This document shows positions 21,567 to 33,028 of a stretch of DNA of 64,000 bases, one piece after another; the first letter of the stretch is position 1; every line of letters starts with the position of its first letter. Source of the stretch: Elymus sibiricus (taxonomy: Eukaryota > Streptophyta > Magnoliopsida > Poales > Poaceae). Where the stretch lies: positions 381,614,114 through 381,678,113 of the forward strand of contig CM077676.1 in the NCBI GenBank assembly GCA_039707655.1, given 5' to 3'. A program made the translations under genes and the position numbers. A model generated the notes under the pieces. The model saw only the letters and a program-made list of their open reading frames with translations, was not told the DNA's origin and did not search any database.

Positions 21567-23880
21567 TTTTTTTCTCGAATACGCACGACTGCGCGTACTA
21601 TATATTAAAAAGAGGATGGGGAGAAGAAACCCCTCCACGTTGGATGTTACATATTACACGTACACCAACTCCACATGGACTCCACCTAAAACATGGCTAC
21701 GTCCTCGCACTCGTCCACATAGCCAAAGCATGCATCATCGGCTCCACGTCTCCCTTGAAGATTCCCGCCTGCTTCCAACTAGTGCCCTCTTGCTGAATCC
21801 TCGTAACCAACCTGAGCATAGAAGGAGAGCCCGCATCGAACACAATGGAGTTCCGATGCTTCCACAGCTCCCAAAGAACAAGTAGCAGCAAAGCACGCAC
21901 GTCCTTTGTGCATGTCGCGGCGCCATGCTTGTTGGCACACCAATGTGCCAGGCTAGACTGATGATGAGGGATCCACTCTGGTCTGTTGAGACCATTGCAC
22001 ACGATGGTCCAAATCTGTCTTGCGAAAACGCATGTGAGGAGGATGTGGTCAATGGTTTCTTGCTCTTGCCCGCAGTAAGGGCAAGCCTCTTGGTGATCCA
22101 ATCCATGCCTCGCGAGCCTGTCCGACGTCCAACACCTATTTTGTAACGCGAGCCAAGCGAAGAAACGGCATTGTAGTGGTGCCTTGGACTTCCAAGTGAA
22201 ATCCGCTGTGGATATGACCTCTCTTCCCCAAAACTTTGCCGCATATGCCGATCTAGCTGAAAATTGTCCGTCGTTTTCCCATGCCCAAACAATGGAGTCT
22301 GGGACACCAATGTTGAGCACTACCTGCTCCACGGCAGTCCACAGGCCAAAGTACTCCTAAATATTAGAACCTGACAGCTTCGACCCTACGTCCAAGGCCC
22401 AGGTGTGTTCTGTTACCGCTTGGAAGACCGTTCGTGAATTATTGGCATCCTTGCTAACTTTGTCATAAAGTGCTGGTGCAACTTCTTGGATCCGTGAGCC
22501 ATCCAACCATCTGTCTTCCCAAAAACGGGTCGAAGTGCCATCACCCACCGTCGCACGCGAGGCCGCATGGAAGAGTTGCATCGCCTCGTGTGGCACCGGA
22601 ATCTCAAAGTCTGACCACGAACGCTGTTGGTCTGTACGTTGAAGCCAAGGCCACCGCGCTTCAACAACTATGTTTCGCCACCTGAGATTGGGGATGCCCA
22701 GTCCACCTGCCCATTTCGGTGAGCAAACTTTCTCCCATGCTACCATGCACTGTCCTCCATTTGCCTGGTCTTTAGCACACCAGAGGAAACCCTTGCAAAT
22801 CTTTTCCATAGCCCTGATGGTCTTCGGTGGGATGTCCAAGACTAGCATCGCATGAACTGGAATCGCACATAACACGGACTGAACCAAGATCATCCGTCCA
22901 CTCTTGGGCATAGACGAAGCTTTCCACTTTGGCAAGCAACCTACAAGTTGGTCCACCAGCCCCTTGAGCTGGGCCGCAGTTTGTTTCCTGATGGTTAACG
23001 GGAGCCCGAGATACTTGCATGGGAACGTGGCCGTCGGGCATCCGAGAACTTGGCTGACCCTTGCCATGATTTCATCACTGCACTGAATAGGGAGCGCAGC
23101 GCTCTTCGTCAGGTTGACCCGCAGGCCAGACACCTCGCCATATAGCTGAAGGATTGTAGCTAAGACGTGCAAGTCCAGCTCTCTAGGTTTGATGAATAGC
23201 ATCACGTCATCAGCAAACATTGATAGTCTCTGCTTGCATCCCGTGCGCGCAGGTGGTGCAAGTAACCCATGTCTTGCCGCGAAATCCACCATCTTGTGTA
23301 GCGGCTCCATAATGAGCAAGAATAGCAAAGGAGATAGTGGAGCTCCTTGGCACATGCCTCTACGGATGAAGATCGGTCTTCCAGGGGACCCATTTACCAT
23401 GACTCGTGTAGATGAATTGGCCATGAGGCCACAGATCCACACAATCCACTTAGTACCAAAGCCCACTCTCGTAAGCACCTCGAGGAGGAAAGGCCATTGT
23501 ACCGTATCAAAAGCCTTCGTAATGTCTAGCTTGAGCATCACCGCTTGTTCCTTGAGGCCATGCAGACGACGTGCCTTACTTTGAACCAACATATAGTTGT
23601 CATGGATAGATCTTCCCTTGACGAAAGCACATTGATGTGCTCCCACGAGCTTAGGCAGCTCAACAGCGAGCCTATTCGCCAAGACCTTGTCAAAGATTTT
23701 GATGCCTCCGTGCATGAGGCTCATGGGTCTAAAGTCTTTAACTTCCACCGCTCTAACAATCTTGGGAAGTAGAGAGATGATTGCCTTGTTGATCGCCGGC
23801 AGTCCACGCATATCACCCCGGTGGAATAGGTCGAAAGCACGCATGAGATCGTCCTTAATGATGTGCCAGCATGTGGCAAA
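21567..23880 (-). mobile_element. LINE copy 2a, 3' part only
   Basis: The element's 3' end is the poly-T run at 21567 followed by CTCGAATACGCACGACTGCG, which on the minus strand gives the usual ...CGTATTCGAG-poly(A) LINE tail. It runs to 23880 inside the reverse transcriptase, where CATGTGGCAAAAAA joins the F block of the next copy. Everything 5' of that point is missing. The joint shares a run of A residues. Confidence 0.88.
21697..23844 (-). pseudogene. LINE ORF2: reverse transcriptase plus zf-RVT (copy 2a)
   Basis: One frame covers the RT fingers and palm (INKAIISLLPK, KLDITKAFDTVQWPF, GMCQGAPLSPLLFLL, MFADDVMLFIKP), the thumb/connection region (YLGLPLTIRKQTAAQLKGL) and a reverse transcriptase zinc-binding domain (FTWKSKAPLQCRFFAWLALQ, CPYCGQEQETIDHILLTC). 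A single in-frame TAG at 22357 (SGSNI-stop, where copy C reads GHEIQEYF) splits it. This copy keeps a Trp codon (LAHWCANK) that is a stop in copies B and C, so it branched off earlier. The N-terminal half with the endonuclease is missing. Confidence 0.85.
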
Positions 23881-24345
23881 AAATTGGATGTAAAATGTTG
23901 TGCAATAGCCGGATAATCAAGAATGATTTAATTTACCTCGAGCCAGCCTTTGATGACCCCGGTTGTGCGGGAGACATAATAATGGCTCGGTGATTAGAGA
24001 TGCTGGAGCATAAGAAGAACATAAACTTCTCCCGTGCCGACATCATGGGGAAGGTGGACACCGAAGTGTTTCCTCGGAGCATATCGAGGTCGCCTCCCCC
24101 TGGACCGTTCTCTTGGCATTCTTATCTCTAGCAGCATAGTCAAATCAATTTTAGTAAACTTATGTGGGGAGCATAATATGTGTAATCAGTTTTCTGGTAT
24201 ATGTCAAATATTGGTTGTAATTTAGGTGTGTATTTTGTTGTTTTTATCAACATGCAGTGATTTATATGGAAGTATATTGCCGCTGGTGGCAAAAATGACA
24301 GTGGCCAATTGACTGGCTACTTGAGGCAAGAAATTTGTTTATCTT
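23881..24345. repeat. F block, second copy
   Basis: It begins at AAATTGGATGTAAAATG, about 23 bp inside the F start seen in the other two copies, and continues to the LINE target duplication AATTTGTTTATCTT (24332-24345). Confidence 0.82.
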
Positions 24346-24432
24346 TTTTTTTCTCGAATACGCATGAGTGTGCGTACTATATATTAAAGAGAGGATGGGG
24401 AGAAGAAACCCCTCCACGTTGGATGTTACATA

Positions 24433-26190
24433 TTACACATACACCAACTCCACATGGACTCCACCTAAAACATGGCTACGTCCTCGCACTCGCCCACATA
24501 GCCAAAGCATGCAGCATCGGCTCCACGTCTCCCTTGAAGATTCCCGCCTGCTTCCAACTAGTGCCCTCTTGCTGAATCCTCGTAACCAACCTGAGCATAG
24601 AAGGAGAGCCCGCATCGAACACAATGGAGTTCCGATGCTTCCACAGCTCCCAAAGAACAAGTAGTAGCAAAGCACGCACGTCCTTTGTGCGTGTCGCGGC
24701 GCCATGCTTGTTGGCACACTAATGTGCCAGGCTAGACTGATGATGAGGGATCCACTCTGGTCTGTTGAGACCATTGCACACGATGGTCCAAATCTGTCTT
24801 GCGAAAACGCATGTGAGGAGGATGTGGTCAATGGTTTCTTGCTCTTGCCCGCAGAAAGGGCAAGCCTCTTGGTGATCCAATCCACGCCTCGCGAGCCTGT
24901 CCGACGACCAATACCTGTTTTGTAACGCGAGCCAAGCGAAGAAACGGCATTGTAGTGGTGCCTTGGACTTCCAAGTGAAATCCGCTGTGGATATGACCTC
25001 TCTTCCCCAAAACTTTGCCGCATATGCCGATCTAGCTGAAAATTGTCCATCATTTTCCTGATGTTTAACGGGAGCCCAAGATACTTGCATGGGAATGTGG
25101 CCGTCGGGCATCCGAGAACTTGGCTGACCCTTGCCATGATTTCATCACTGCACCGAATACGAAGCGCAACCCGCTGGCCAGACACCTCACCATATAGCTG
25201 AAGGACTGTAGCTGAGACGTGCAAGTCCAGCTCTCTAGGTTTGATGAATAGCATCACATCATCAGCAAACATTGACAGTCTCTGCTTGCATCCCGTGCGC
25301 GCAAGTGGTGCAAGTAACCCATGTCTTGCCGCGAAATCCACCATCTTGTGTAGCGGCTCCATGATGAGCAAGAATAGCAAAGGAGATAGTGGAGCTCCTT
25401 GGCGCATGCCTCTACGGATGAAGATCGGTCTTCCAGGGGACCCATTTACCATGACTCGTGTAGATGAATTGGCCATGAGGCCAAAGATCCACGCAATCCA
25501 CTTAGTACCAAAGCCCATTCTCGTAAGCACCTCGAGGAGGAAAGGCCATTGTACCATATCAAAAGCCTTCGTAATGTCTAGCTTGAGCATCACCGCTTGT
25601 TCCTTGAGGCCATGCAGACGACGTGCCGTACTTTGAACCAACATAAAGTTGTCATGGATATATCTTCCCTTGACGAAAGCACACTTATGTGCCCCCGCGA
25701 GCTTAGGCAGCTCAATAGCAAGCCTATTCGCCAAGACCTTGTCAAAGATTTTGATGCCTCCGTGCATGAGGCTCACGGGTCTAAAGTCTTTAACTTCCAC
25801 CGCTCCAACAATCTTGGGTAGTAGAGAGATGATTGCCTTGTTGATCACCGGCAGTCCACGCATATCACCCCGGTGGAATAGGTCGAAAGCACGCACGAGA
25901 TCGTCCTTAATGATGTGCCAGCATGTGGCGAAAAAACGGCCAGTGAACCCATCGGGTCCCGGGGCTTTATCCGGGGGCATGTCTTTGATCACTTTCTCCA
26001 CCTCCGTCTCCGTGAAAGGAGCCTCTAGCTGTGACATGTCAAGGGAAGGTAGCTCCAGCTTGTCATGATCGATGGTGTGTTCTCTCGGAGGGGCCACACC
26101 AAGATGATTTTCATAGTAGGAGTCCACCATATTGGCTAGCTCATCCTGGCCCGTAGCGATGAAGTCGCCGTGCCGCAGCGTTGTGATCAT
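24433..26190 (-). pseudogene. LINE ORF2, reverse transcriptase with C-terminal deletion (copy B)
   Basis: The reverse transcriptase runs from MITTLRHGDFIATGQ through KAPGPDGFTGRFF, LKLDITKAFDMVQWPF, MRQGAPLSPLLFLL and MFADDVMLFIKP to YLGLPLNIRK. There the 710-bp deletion fuses it out of frame to the zinc-binding domain, so the residues after it are not a domain. In the correct frame (24719-25111) the zinc-binding sequence is visible, ending in a TAG where copy 2a has Trp. A TAG just before RSRLLRLKEGD separates this part from the endonuclease. Confidence 0.82.
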
Positions 26191-26274
26191 GTTCCTACGC
26201 TGTCGGTGCCACGCTTGCTGATGGAAGAAGCTGGTATTCGCGTCCCCTTCCTTGAGCCGAAGTAGCCGCGATCG

Positions 26275-27432
26275 CTACCTAGCAATGGTGCGTTCGAGCG
26301 AACAAAGACCTAGCAGTTTCATCTTCAGGAGCCTCCGCAACTCGCCCTCTTGCTGCGACAACGCACGGCTGTCCATTGCGCCATCCAGCCGCGCAATGAC
26401 CTCGAGGGCGATCACAACCTGGAGCTTGATGTTACCGATCCAACAGTCACTCCATTTCTTCAGACTCTTTGCCGTGGCTCTCAGCTTCTTGTCGAGTACT
26501 ACATAAGGGTTTCCTTCGCTCGGAACAGAGCCCCACGCGCACTCCACTGTGTCCAGGAAGCCCGTTGCCTTGGTCCAAAAAGGTTCGAATTTGAACCTGC
26601 GCCCCATGTGTAAATCCGCATTTAAGTCGAGCAAGAGGGGGCAATGATCCGAAATGGCAGATCCTAGGGCGGTTAGGTAGCACATAGGGTGCAGCTCCTC
26701 CCATGTCACGGAGCAAAAAACATGGTTGATCTTTTCCATGGTTGGCCGGGCCCTCTCGTTCGACCAAGTATACCGGCGTCCGTTGAGGTACAGCTCTTTG
26801 AGCTCAAGCGAGTTCAGCAGCATTCGAAATCTGGCCATCATATGCCGGTTTATTCGGTCGTTGTTTTTATCCTCTGGGTTAACCAAAAGGTTGAAGTCCC
26901 CGGCAACTAACCAGGGCCCGGCATGGAGGTCCCTGATTTCCTCCAACTCCCGCAAGAATGCCAACTTTTCACTATCCAACTGCGGGCCGTAAACGCCCAT
27001 CATCCACCATTGTTGATCCTCGAGGGATTTCACCAAGGCCGTGAGCGTGTTCTCCGTGTAATGGGGGTTGGATACCTGGACTACCGAGGCATCCCATGCT
27101 AGCAGAATACCACCGCGCGTACCGACCACGAGCAAGTAAAAGAAGTTCCCGAATGCATTTCCAAGGCAATGCCTCACAATTTCCAGAGTTACATGTTCCA
27201 TCTTCGTCTCCTGGAGACAGACTACGCTTGGTTTGGCTGCCAAGATGACCTAGAAGATCGCGTTTCTACGAGCCGGGGAGTTCAATCCACGTACATTCCA
27301 TACTATCGTTTTGAAAGGATGGTCACTCATTTTGGGAGCCCACCATTGAGTCCACCAGGGAGGGAGCACCGCTAGTGGCGGTCTTCCACCACGCCATTGC
27401 CAGACACAAGCGACAAGACGGACGCATCCCAC
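26275..27432 (-). pseudogene. LINE ORF2, endonuclease part (copy B)
   Basis: The frame from 27432 (or the ATG 102 bp inside it, MSDHPFKTIVWNVRGLN) meets a stop at about 27250, where copy A reads FPVILAAKPS. It then continues open as MAAKPSVVCLQETK, WMMGVYGPQLDSEKL, WLVAGDFNLLVNPEDKNN, NHVFCSVTWEEL and SDHCPLLLDLNADL to another stop at about 26274. The endonuclease residues are recognisable, but two nonsense changes inactivate the gene. Confidence 0.82.
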
Positions 27433-30108
27433 CCAAACAGGGCTAGAATGGCCCTAATGTGGGTATCCTCCAGAGGCTGATCGAAGAGTGTCACGTAAGC
27501 TAGCAGCGCCTCATCGCTAATTTGCTCTCCCTTGTTGGCCAAGCACAGTTTCCTGATCAGCACACCTTGTTGCTTGGAGGCAGCCGATCCACGCCCAACG
27601 CCTCGGGCGATTCGCACACTCCGCCTCGGGTTAGACACTGGTTGTCTTTTGGTGCGGGGCCATCGTTTAGCTGCCATAGTTTCTCTGCCTGGCATCCGGG
27701 AAAGAACAGGAGAAATGGCCTTTGCAAGATCGCAGCGTAGTATGTCGAGCCCATTGCATGGCGTGCATGGCCTCTCCCCAGTCACTGCAGGCCTGGTGGC
27801 GGCCGGAGAGTGGTCCGACAGGCTGATCAGAAACAGCTCATTGCTATTGCTGGGGTCCCTTGGTGGTGGGGTCATCAGCTCGGCGTCCAACATGCTGGAC
27901 AGATTGCATGCAGAATCTCCCTCGGCTGCCGAATCGATGGGTGAGCAGCCCGAGGGCAGCCGGTCCTGGGAAAGCACATGCCCACTCATGTCCTGGTCAG
28001 GTCGAAAGAGCTCGTCCATGCCAACAGGAGTTGGCAGCTCCACGGACCCCACTACTAATCTGCTAGGGCTGTGTGCGTCGCCCACCTGCCCATGACTCGA
28101 ACATAGGATCCGCCCCGGCTGATCCCGAGGCTGGCTGGCGGGTACCAGGATGCACGCCTGACTCTGGTTGGGCGCGAGCCACTCTAGGAGGGCCATCGAC
28201 AGAGGGGACCCGGAGACGCTCCTGTCGCTGGCTGCCTGCGTGGAATGGCCGTCCACCCCGTAACACGACGCGCAGCTCTCCACTGGTAGGGGCTCCACAT
28301 GTCCATCCCCATCCTTCTCTGCACCCCTCTCGGTCAAAAGTGATTCCTTGTTGCAAAAGCGTTTATCCTGACCACTTTGGGCGTCCGCAGGGATAGCCTT
28401 GTCAACCTGCCCGAGACAGCTGGAAAGGACCGCCCGGCCATTGGCGGCCACTGGCTGGTCACGCAGGGCGGTTTGAATCATCGCCCGCCGCCGCGGCGGC
28501 GCCGGCGCCGGGGTAGCCGAGGAGGCAACCAAACCACCTAAACCTGCAGGCATGTCCTCCGTGCCTCGCTCCTGCCGGCGACCCGCAGTCCTCCTGCCGC
28601 CTCCGTCCCGGTGTTCCGCGTCCTCGTCCTTCGGGGGAGAGGGCGGTGAGGGGGGGGGGGGCGGTGGCGGCGGCTGGTCTCCATCCTGTGGCTCATCATC
28701 CTGGACAGGCGGGGCCAAAACCATGATGTCGAGCAGATACCAGAGTGCAGATGGCACTCCAGAGGCGCATCCACGGCGGCCGTCACACGGCTCCTCGATG
28801 AACAGCTGGCGGCGAGCTGGGATCTTAAACGGATCCGTCGTCCGCAACCAGACCATGAAGCCAGACATGTCGAACCTGTTCGCCGTGCGCGCCGCCATGC
28901 TCTCCTCGAAGCCAAGGCCACGCAGAACCACCTCGGTCGTGCGCTTGGTCCAGGCATGCCCCGGCACCCCGGTGAGCTTGAGGGCACAAGAAAGGGCAAG
29001 TGCGCACCAGTAGCTTGCCCCTGTCTGCGCCATGGACGAATTGACAGCTCGAACCCGGGCGAGGCAGCACGTCCACGATCCACCATCAACTGCCAAATAA
29101 TCGGGTGCTAGCAAATGACAAGAAAGTCCTCTGGGTAAAACGCACGGATCAACATGTCATTTGGGCCGATTCCAAACTCAGCGTGCAGCGCCTCCGCGGC
29201 CGAAGCCAGATCGACCGCCGGTCGAGCACCTGTGATGGTGACCACGACCGCGCGTGCCAGGTCAGCCTCCATCTTTGCAAGCTCGTCGGAGGCCTCCAGG
29301 AAGCACCACTCAGGCTCATCCACAGAATCAACACGCGGGCACGCCGGCGCGCGCAACTGAGATTCCGCGGCCGTCCCCGAAAAGGGCACCGAGAAACCTG
29401 GGCCAGGGACACTGCCCACAGATTCTCCACGCACAACCTGAGACCAGGGGCGAACAATCCTGACCGCGCCCGGGGGAGGGGGGCTCAGTGGGGGCGGGGG
29501 AAGCGGCGTGTCCGCCCGCACGACAGGTGCCTGGCCTGGCGGCAGCTGGACGGGGGGCAGGCAGGGAAAGCCGCCATCTTGTGCACGATGCGGCGGCGGG
29601 GGCGGCTGGGGGGGGGGGCAGTCCGGTGGCGAAGGGCGGGCGACAGGCGAGCTTGGCGATCCCGAGGCGAGGTGCTCCTGGGCCTGGTGCATCCCCGAGC
29701 GATGTGCCCTTCCCCCTTGCAGCAGACGCAGACGGTCGGCCTTGTGTAGTCCACGGAGATGTGACTCTCATCGCCACAGTTGCAGCAGCACCCATGCAGG
29801 CACGCATGGATGCGCGCCCGCGGTGGCCTGGAGGTGGGGAGCATCGGCGGGGAGCAGCGGCGAGGAGCCAGGGCTAGTGAAGAAGGGGGGACGTTGGGCG
29901 ACATGAGGTTCTGGTCTGCCAGCCGGCTTCTGCCTCGGCCGTGGCCACAGGAGCAGCACGGCCACCATCCGAGCCGCCCTGGACGATGGGGTCGCGGGCC
30001 GTGCCGACCACATCTGGGACGACGATGATGGAGCGGATCAGTGGCCGGGGAGGGGGGCGGCGAGCCCCCCGAGGAGGAGGAGCCCGAGAGAGAGACGCGC
30101 GAATCCAT
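27372..30108 (-). pseudogene. LINE ORF1 (copy B), three frames
   Basis: The frames are 30108-29485 (Ser/Pro-rich N-terminus, then CCNCGDESHISVDY and CVCCKGEGHIARGC knuckles), 29692-29108 (Pro-rich linker and first half of the DUF4283-like fold, ending AFYPEDFLVIC) and 29114-27372 (580 residues with LKLTGVPGHAWTKRTTEVV, MSGFMVWLRTTDP and the long C-terminal tail). Two knuckle cysteines differ from copy A: the last Cys of knuckle 1 is Tyr, and CVRC reads CVCC. The loss of a zinc ligand and the frameshifts mean no functional RNA-binding protein. Confidence 0.8.
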
Positions 30109-30368
30109 TGGCGGCGCGCGCAGGAGAGACGGGCGGCGGGACGGTGGCCACCGACATCGGAGTGGTGGCCGGCGAGAGGAGGTAGCCGCCGGGGCCGGAG
30201 TGGCCGCCGACGCTAGGGGAGGGTGGGAGCGCTAGGTGCACGTCAGAGACACACGCGCGCCATGGATATCAATTTGTTTATCTTCAAAGTTTTCGATCCA
30301 CACCTTTCTTTCTTTCTCTTTTACGCATTGACTTACCCTTTTGTTACCTATTATATACACTGGCAGTA

Positions 30369-30442
30369 CTCCCTCTGTAAAGAAATACAACAACGTTTAG
30401 ATCACTACTTTAGTGATCTCTTATATTTCTTTATGGATGGAG
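30369..30442. mobile_element. Stowaway MITE, partial (copy B)
   Basis: It is the counterpart of 6987-7060: CTCCCTCTGTAAAGAAATAC...ATTTCTTTATGGATGGAG with TA on both sides. Confidence 0.8.
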
Positions 30443-30685
30443 TACTTCTTTATGCTCTGTTCTGCAGATAAATCGTGCACCCGTATGCAGCGCTAGCCTA
30501 TGAACATGAGTGTTTCCATGCAAAAAAATAAGTGTGCAGTGTACTATGCTTGGTGAGCTAGTCAGGTAGCTCCTGAATTTACTGACCTGGCATAAGACTT
30601 TGCAATGCGACTGCTGCCGTGTGTTGTCCCGTGACAGAAGAATTCACTGAAATTCATACCTTGTACGCCGGTGATGTTTGCATCA

Positions 30686-32181
30686 TCATTCAACATGGTT
30701 CTTTCTAAACTCCTTCTTTTCTTGCTTCTATTGCACCTTCTTCTCAGCCAACTCCTTCTTTGCCTCCAATGTCTTGGCCACCATCAACTCATTTGAGTGC
30801 ACCATGGCATCAATCTTGTCCCGCAAGCTCGATGCCTCCGATTCCCTCTTGATCTTGTCCTTGGCCTTCTTGTTTCCATCGGGCTTGTTCGAGTTTGTTG
30901 GGCCATCATCATCTTCATCATCATCCATGTTGGTGAGTGAACCTATCTTCGGTGGGGATTCTTTCTCAATCAACTTCCACTTCTCGCTCTCTAGAAGCAA
31001 TTGCCAACAATGCTCTAGTTAAAATGTCTTGCCATTGGAAGCTTCCATGTCCTTGTACCTTTCTTGCACAATTTTGTCCTACAAAATGAAAACAATGTCA
31101 AATTATGCAACCACTCCAACGGCTACAAATGATTTGCACAACTTGGGACGTGAAAACAAACTCACATAATCGGATTCAACGGTACCACTTGGAGGTGCAT
31201 TGCGGACTTGCTCCAAGCAAGCAGCCCAATGGCTACAAATCGGCTTGATCACGTCCCAACGACCTTGGAGTGACCGAAAGGTGTGTGGCGTCCTATTGGG
31301 ATACTTTGCCATCATGCAGAAGAATTGATCCTCTATCCTTTGCCAATACCGCTTGGCGGTTTGGTCGGTGCCGGTGCACGCATCAAGAGACACCGATTCC
31401 CAAGCCTTGATCAAGACTCGATCTTCCAATTGCATGTAGTTCTTCGATATCGCGTGCGCTTTTGCTTGCGCTTGGTCAAACACCCCCTCCTCAACCTCCT
31501 CCACCTCATCTTCTTCCTCACCGTGACCGTGCACGCCACCATCCATCTCATTGTAACCGTAATCACCGATCGGGGCTTGATCGATGTCGACGGTGTTGTC
31601 GTCCAACATATGCACAAACTCGGCAGTCGCATCATTCAAACCGGCCCTACAACTTGATCGATGTCGACGGTGTTGTCGTCCAACATATGTTGTCGTCCAA
31701 CATATGCACAAACCATCCATCTCAGTGCAAGTCACGAACAATCGCAATGGCGAAAAGTGAAACAACTAGAAGAAATCGAAGTATCATACCTTGCGCCCAT
31801 TTCGTCGAACACCTTGGGGGCGGCTGCAGCAGCGTCCTCGGCGGGCATCCTCGGGGTAGCTCTTGCCGGGGCAATCGGAGGAGGTGTTGGCGGGGTAGCT
31901 CTTGCGGGGGCCTTCTTGCGTTTCACACCCGAAACCTTGCCCTTCTTCACCGACGGGGGATGGACCGGTTTCGCAATGGCGGCGGCGGCGGGCGCGCGTG
32001 CCTTCCCGGCGAGGGCTGCGGGAGCGCCGCCCTGGACGACGATGTTGCCCTGCCGCTTGCGGGGTTGCGCGGTTTAGCCTTGAACGGCGACGGGAGCGAC
32101 ATGGCCGGCGACGAGATCTGCCGAAGGGGATGGCGCGTGGATGACATCCACGGTGACGGGCGACGGCTGGGAGGCTTCCAT
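30686..32181 (-). pseudogene. Harbinger-associated Myb/SANT-like protein (copy B)
   Basis: This is the orthologue of 7305-8709. It keeps the exon 2 bases lost in copy A, so the Myb/trihelix block reads through (SKNYMQLEDRVLIKAWESV, SLDACTGTDQTAKRYWQRI, FRSLQGRWDVIKPICSHWA) to the donor after ESDY. It has its own damage: a TAA in exon 1 (VQG-stop-TAQPRK, near 32075), a duplicated GTTGTCGTCCAACATATG stretch in intron 1 (31655-31705), and a frame change in the exon 3 tail. The TAA after NGKTF in exon 3 is shared with copy A. Neither copy is likely to make protein. Confidence 0.78.
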
Positions 32182-32339
32182 GGCGGCGATAGAAGGCCGG
32201 GGAAGGTGGTTCGGAGCGGGCGGAGGGAGATCAATGGTGGCGAAGGGAAGGGGAAGCGGGAACTGCCGCGCGGAAATGTCCCTCCCTCCAAATCTCGCTA
32301 CCGATAGGGGTCAAGCTCGGGTCGGCCTCCCACCCCGTG

Positions 32340-32499
32340 TATCTAAAGGTTGAGGGCGAAGATTTGCCGCGCCCCACAAATTTTTTTACAGGTCGCGGTC
32401 CGATACGGTGTCTTTTCGGGCCACTTTTTTCACGAAAAACCGTAAACCAGCGGTTATTTTGCGGGGCGGCGCGATATAAGGGGTCAGCTAGGGATGCTC
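32340..32499. mobile_element. Harbinger-type terminus (copy B)
   Basis: Orthologous to 8876-9027. It ends GGGATGCTC, followed by TAA at 32500-32502. Confidence 0.55.
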
Positions 32500-32709
32500 T
32501 AAGGGCTTAGAAACTTGATGACGTCGTAAATATTCGCTAATTCTATCTTTATTATTTAGAGCTCTGTGTTGCATTGTCAGGACACCAATAGATTGTTCTG
32601 CTGCATAATCAGAGGCACCAAGTAAGCATAATGAGCTATAATTCATGTTAAAACAGGTATGCCCCCCCCACACATAGAGAGAGCATGTATATAAGCATCA
32701 GAGAACGGC

Positions 32710-33028
32710 ATTTTGGAGCTCGGCCTCCATCGAGGCCGAATTTTTGGAAAAATTCAAAATTCATACTTTTCAGTTTCAAAAAAAATCTAAAAAAAATGTA
32801 CAAGTATACAAGGATGTGATGTGTATGTGTGTAAAATTTCAGAATGAAATACCTTGAGATGCGATCTGTGCGAAAAGAACAACTTCATGGACTTTTGGGA
32901 TGAATAGTATCATGTGTTGAAAAGCCACATATTTATCTTTTTTGCACAGCCCTCATTTTAACGTATTTCGTCCTGCAAATTAACACACATGTGTGTTATG
33001 CCTCCATGTATGTCTGTATTTTTTTTTT
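32710..33028. mobile_element. 400-bp MITE, right end deleted (copy B)
   Basis: The left terminus TTTTGGAGCTCGGCCTCCAT is present (with CGAGG in place of GGAGG). The sequence follows copy A until CTGTATTTTTTT and then jumps to TTTGTAGAAGAGGAG. About 170 bp, including the right terminal repeat, has been lost between two T runs. Confidence 0.7.

Larger units (their letters stand above)
24346..30270 (-). mobile_element. LINE copy B, both ends present, internal deletion
   Basis: This is the only copy in the window with both ends. The poly-T (3') end starts at 24346 and the 5' end is at 30270, bounded by AATTTGTTTATCTT at 24332-24345 and 30271-30284, a perfect 14-bp target duplication. An internal deletion of about 710 bp at about 25056 joins CATCATTTTC to CTGATGTTTAACGG. 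In copy C these points are at about 61980 and 62690. A second small deletion lies near 25168. The undeleted element would be about 6.6 kb. Nonsense and frameshift mutations make it inactive. Confidence 0.92.
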
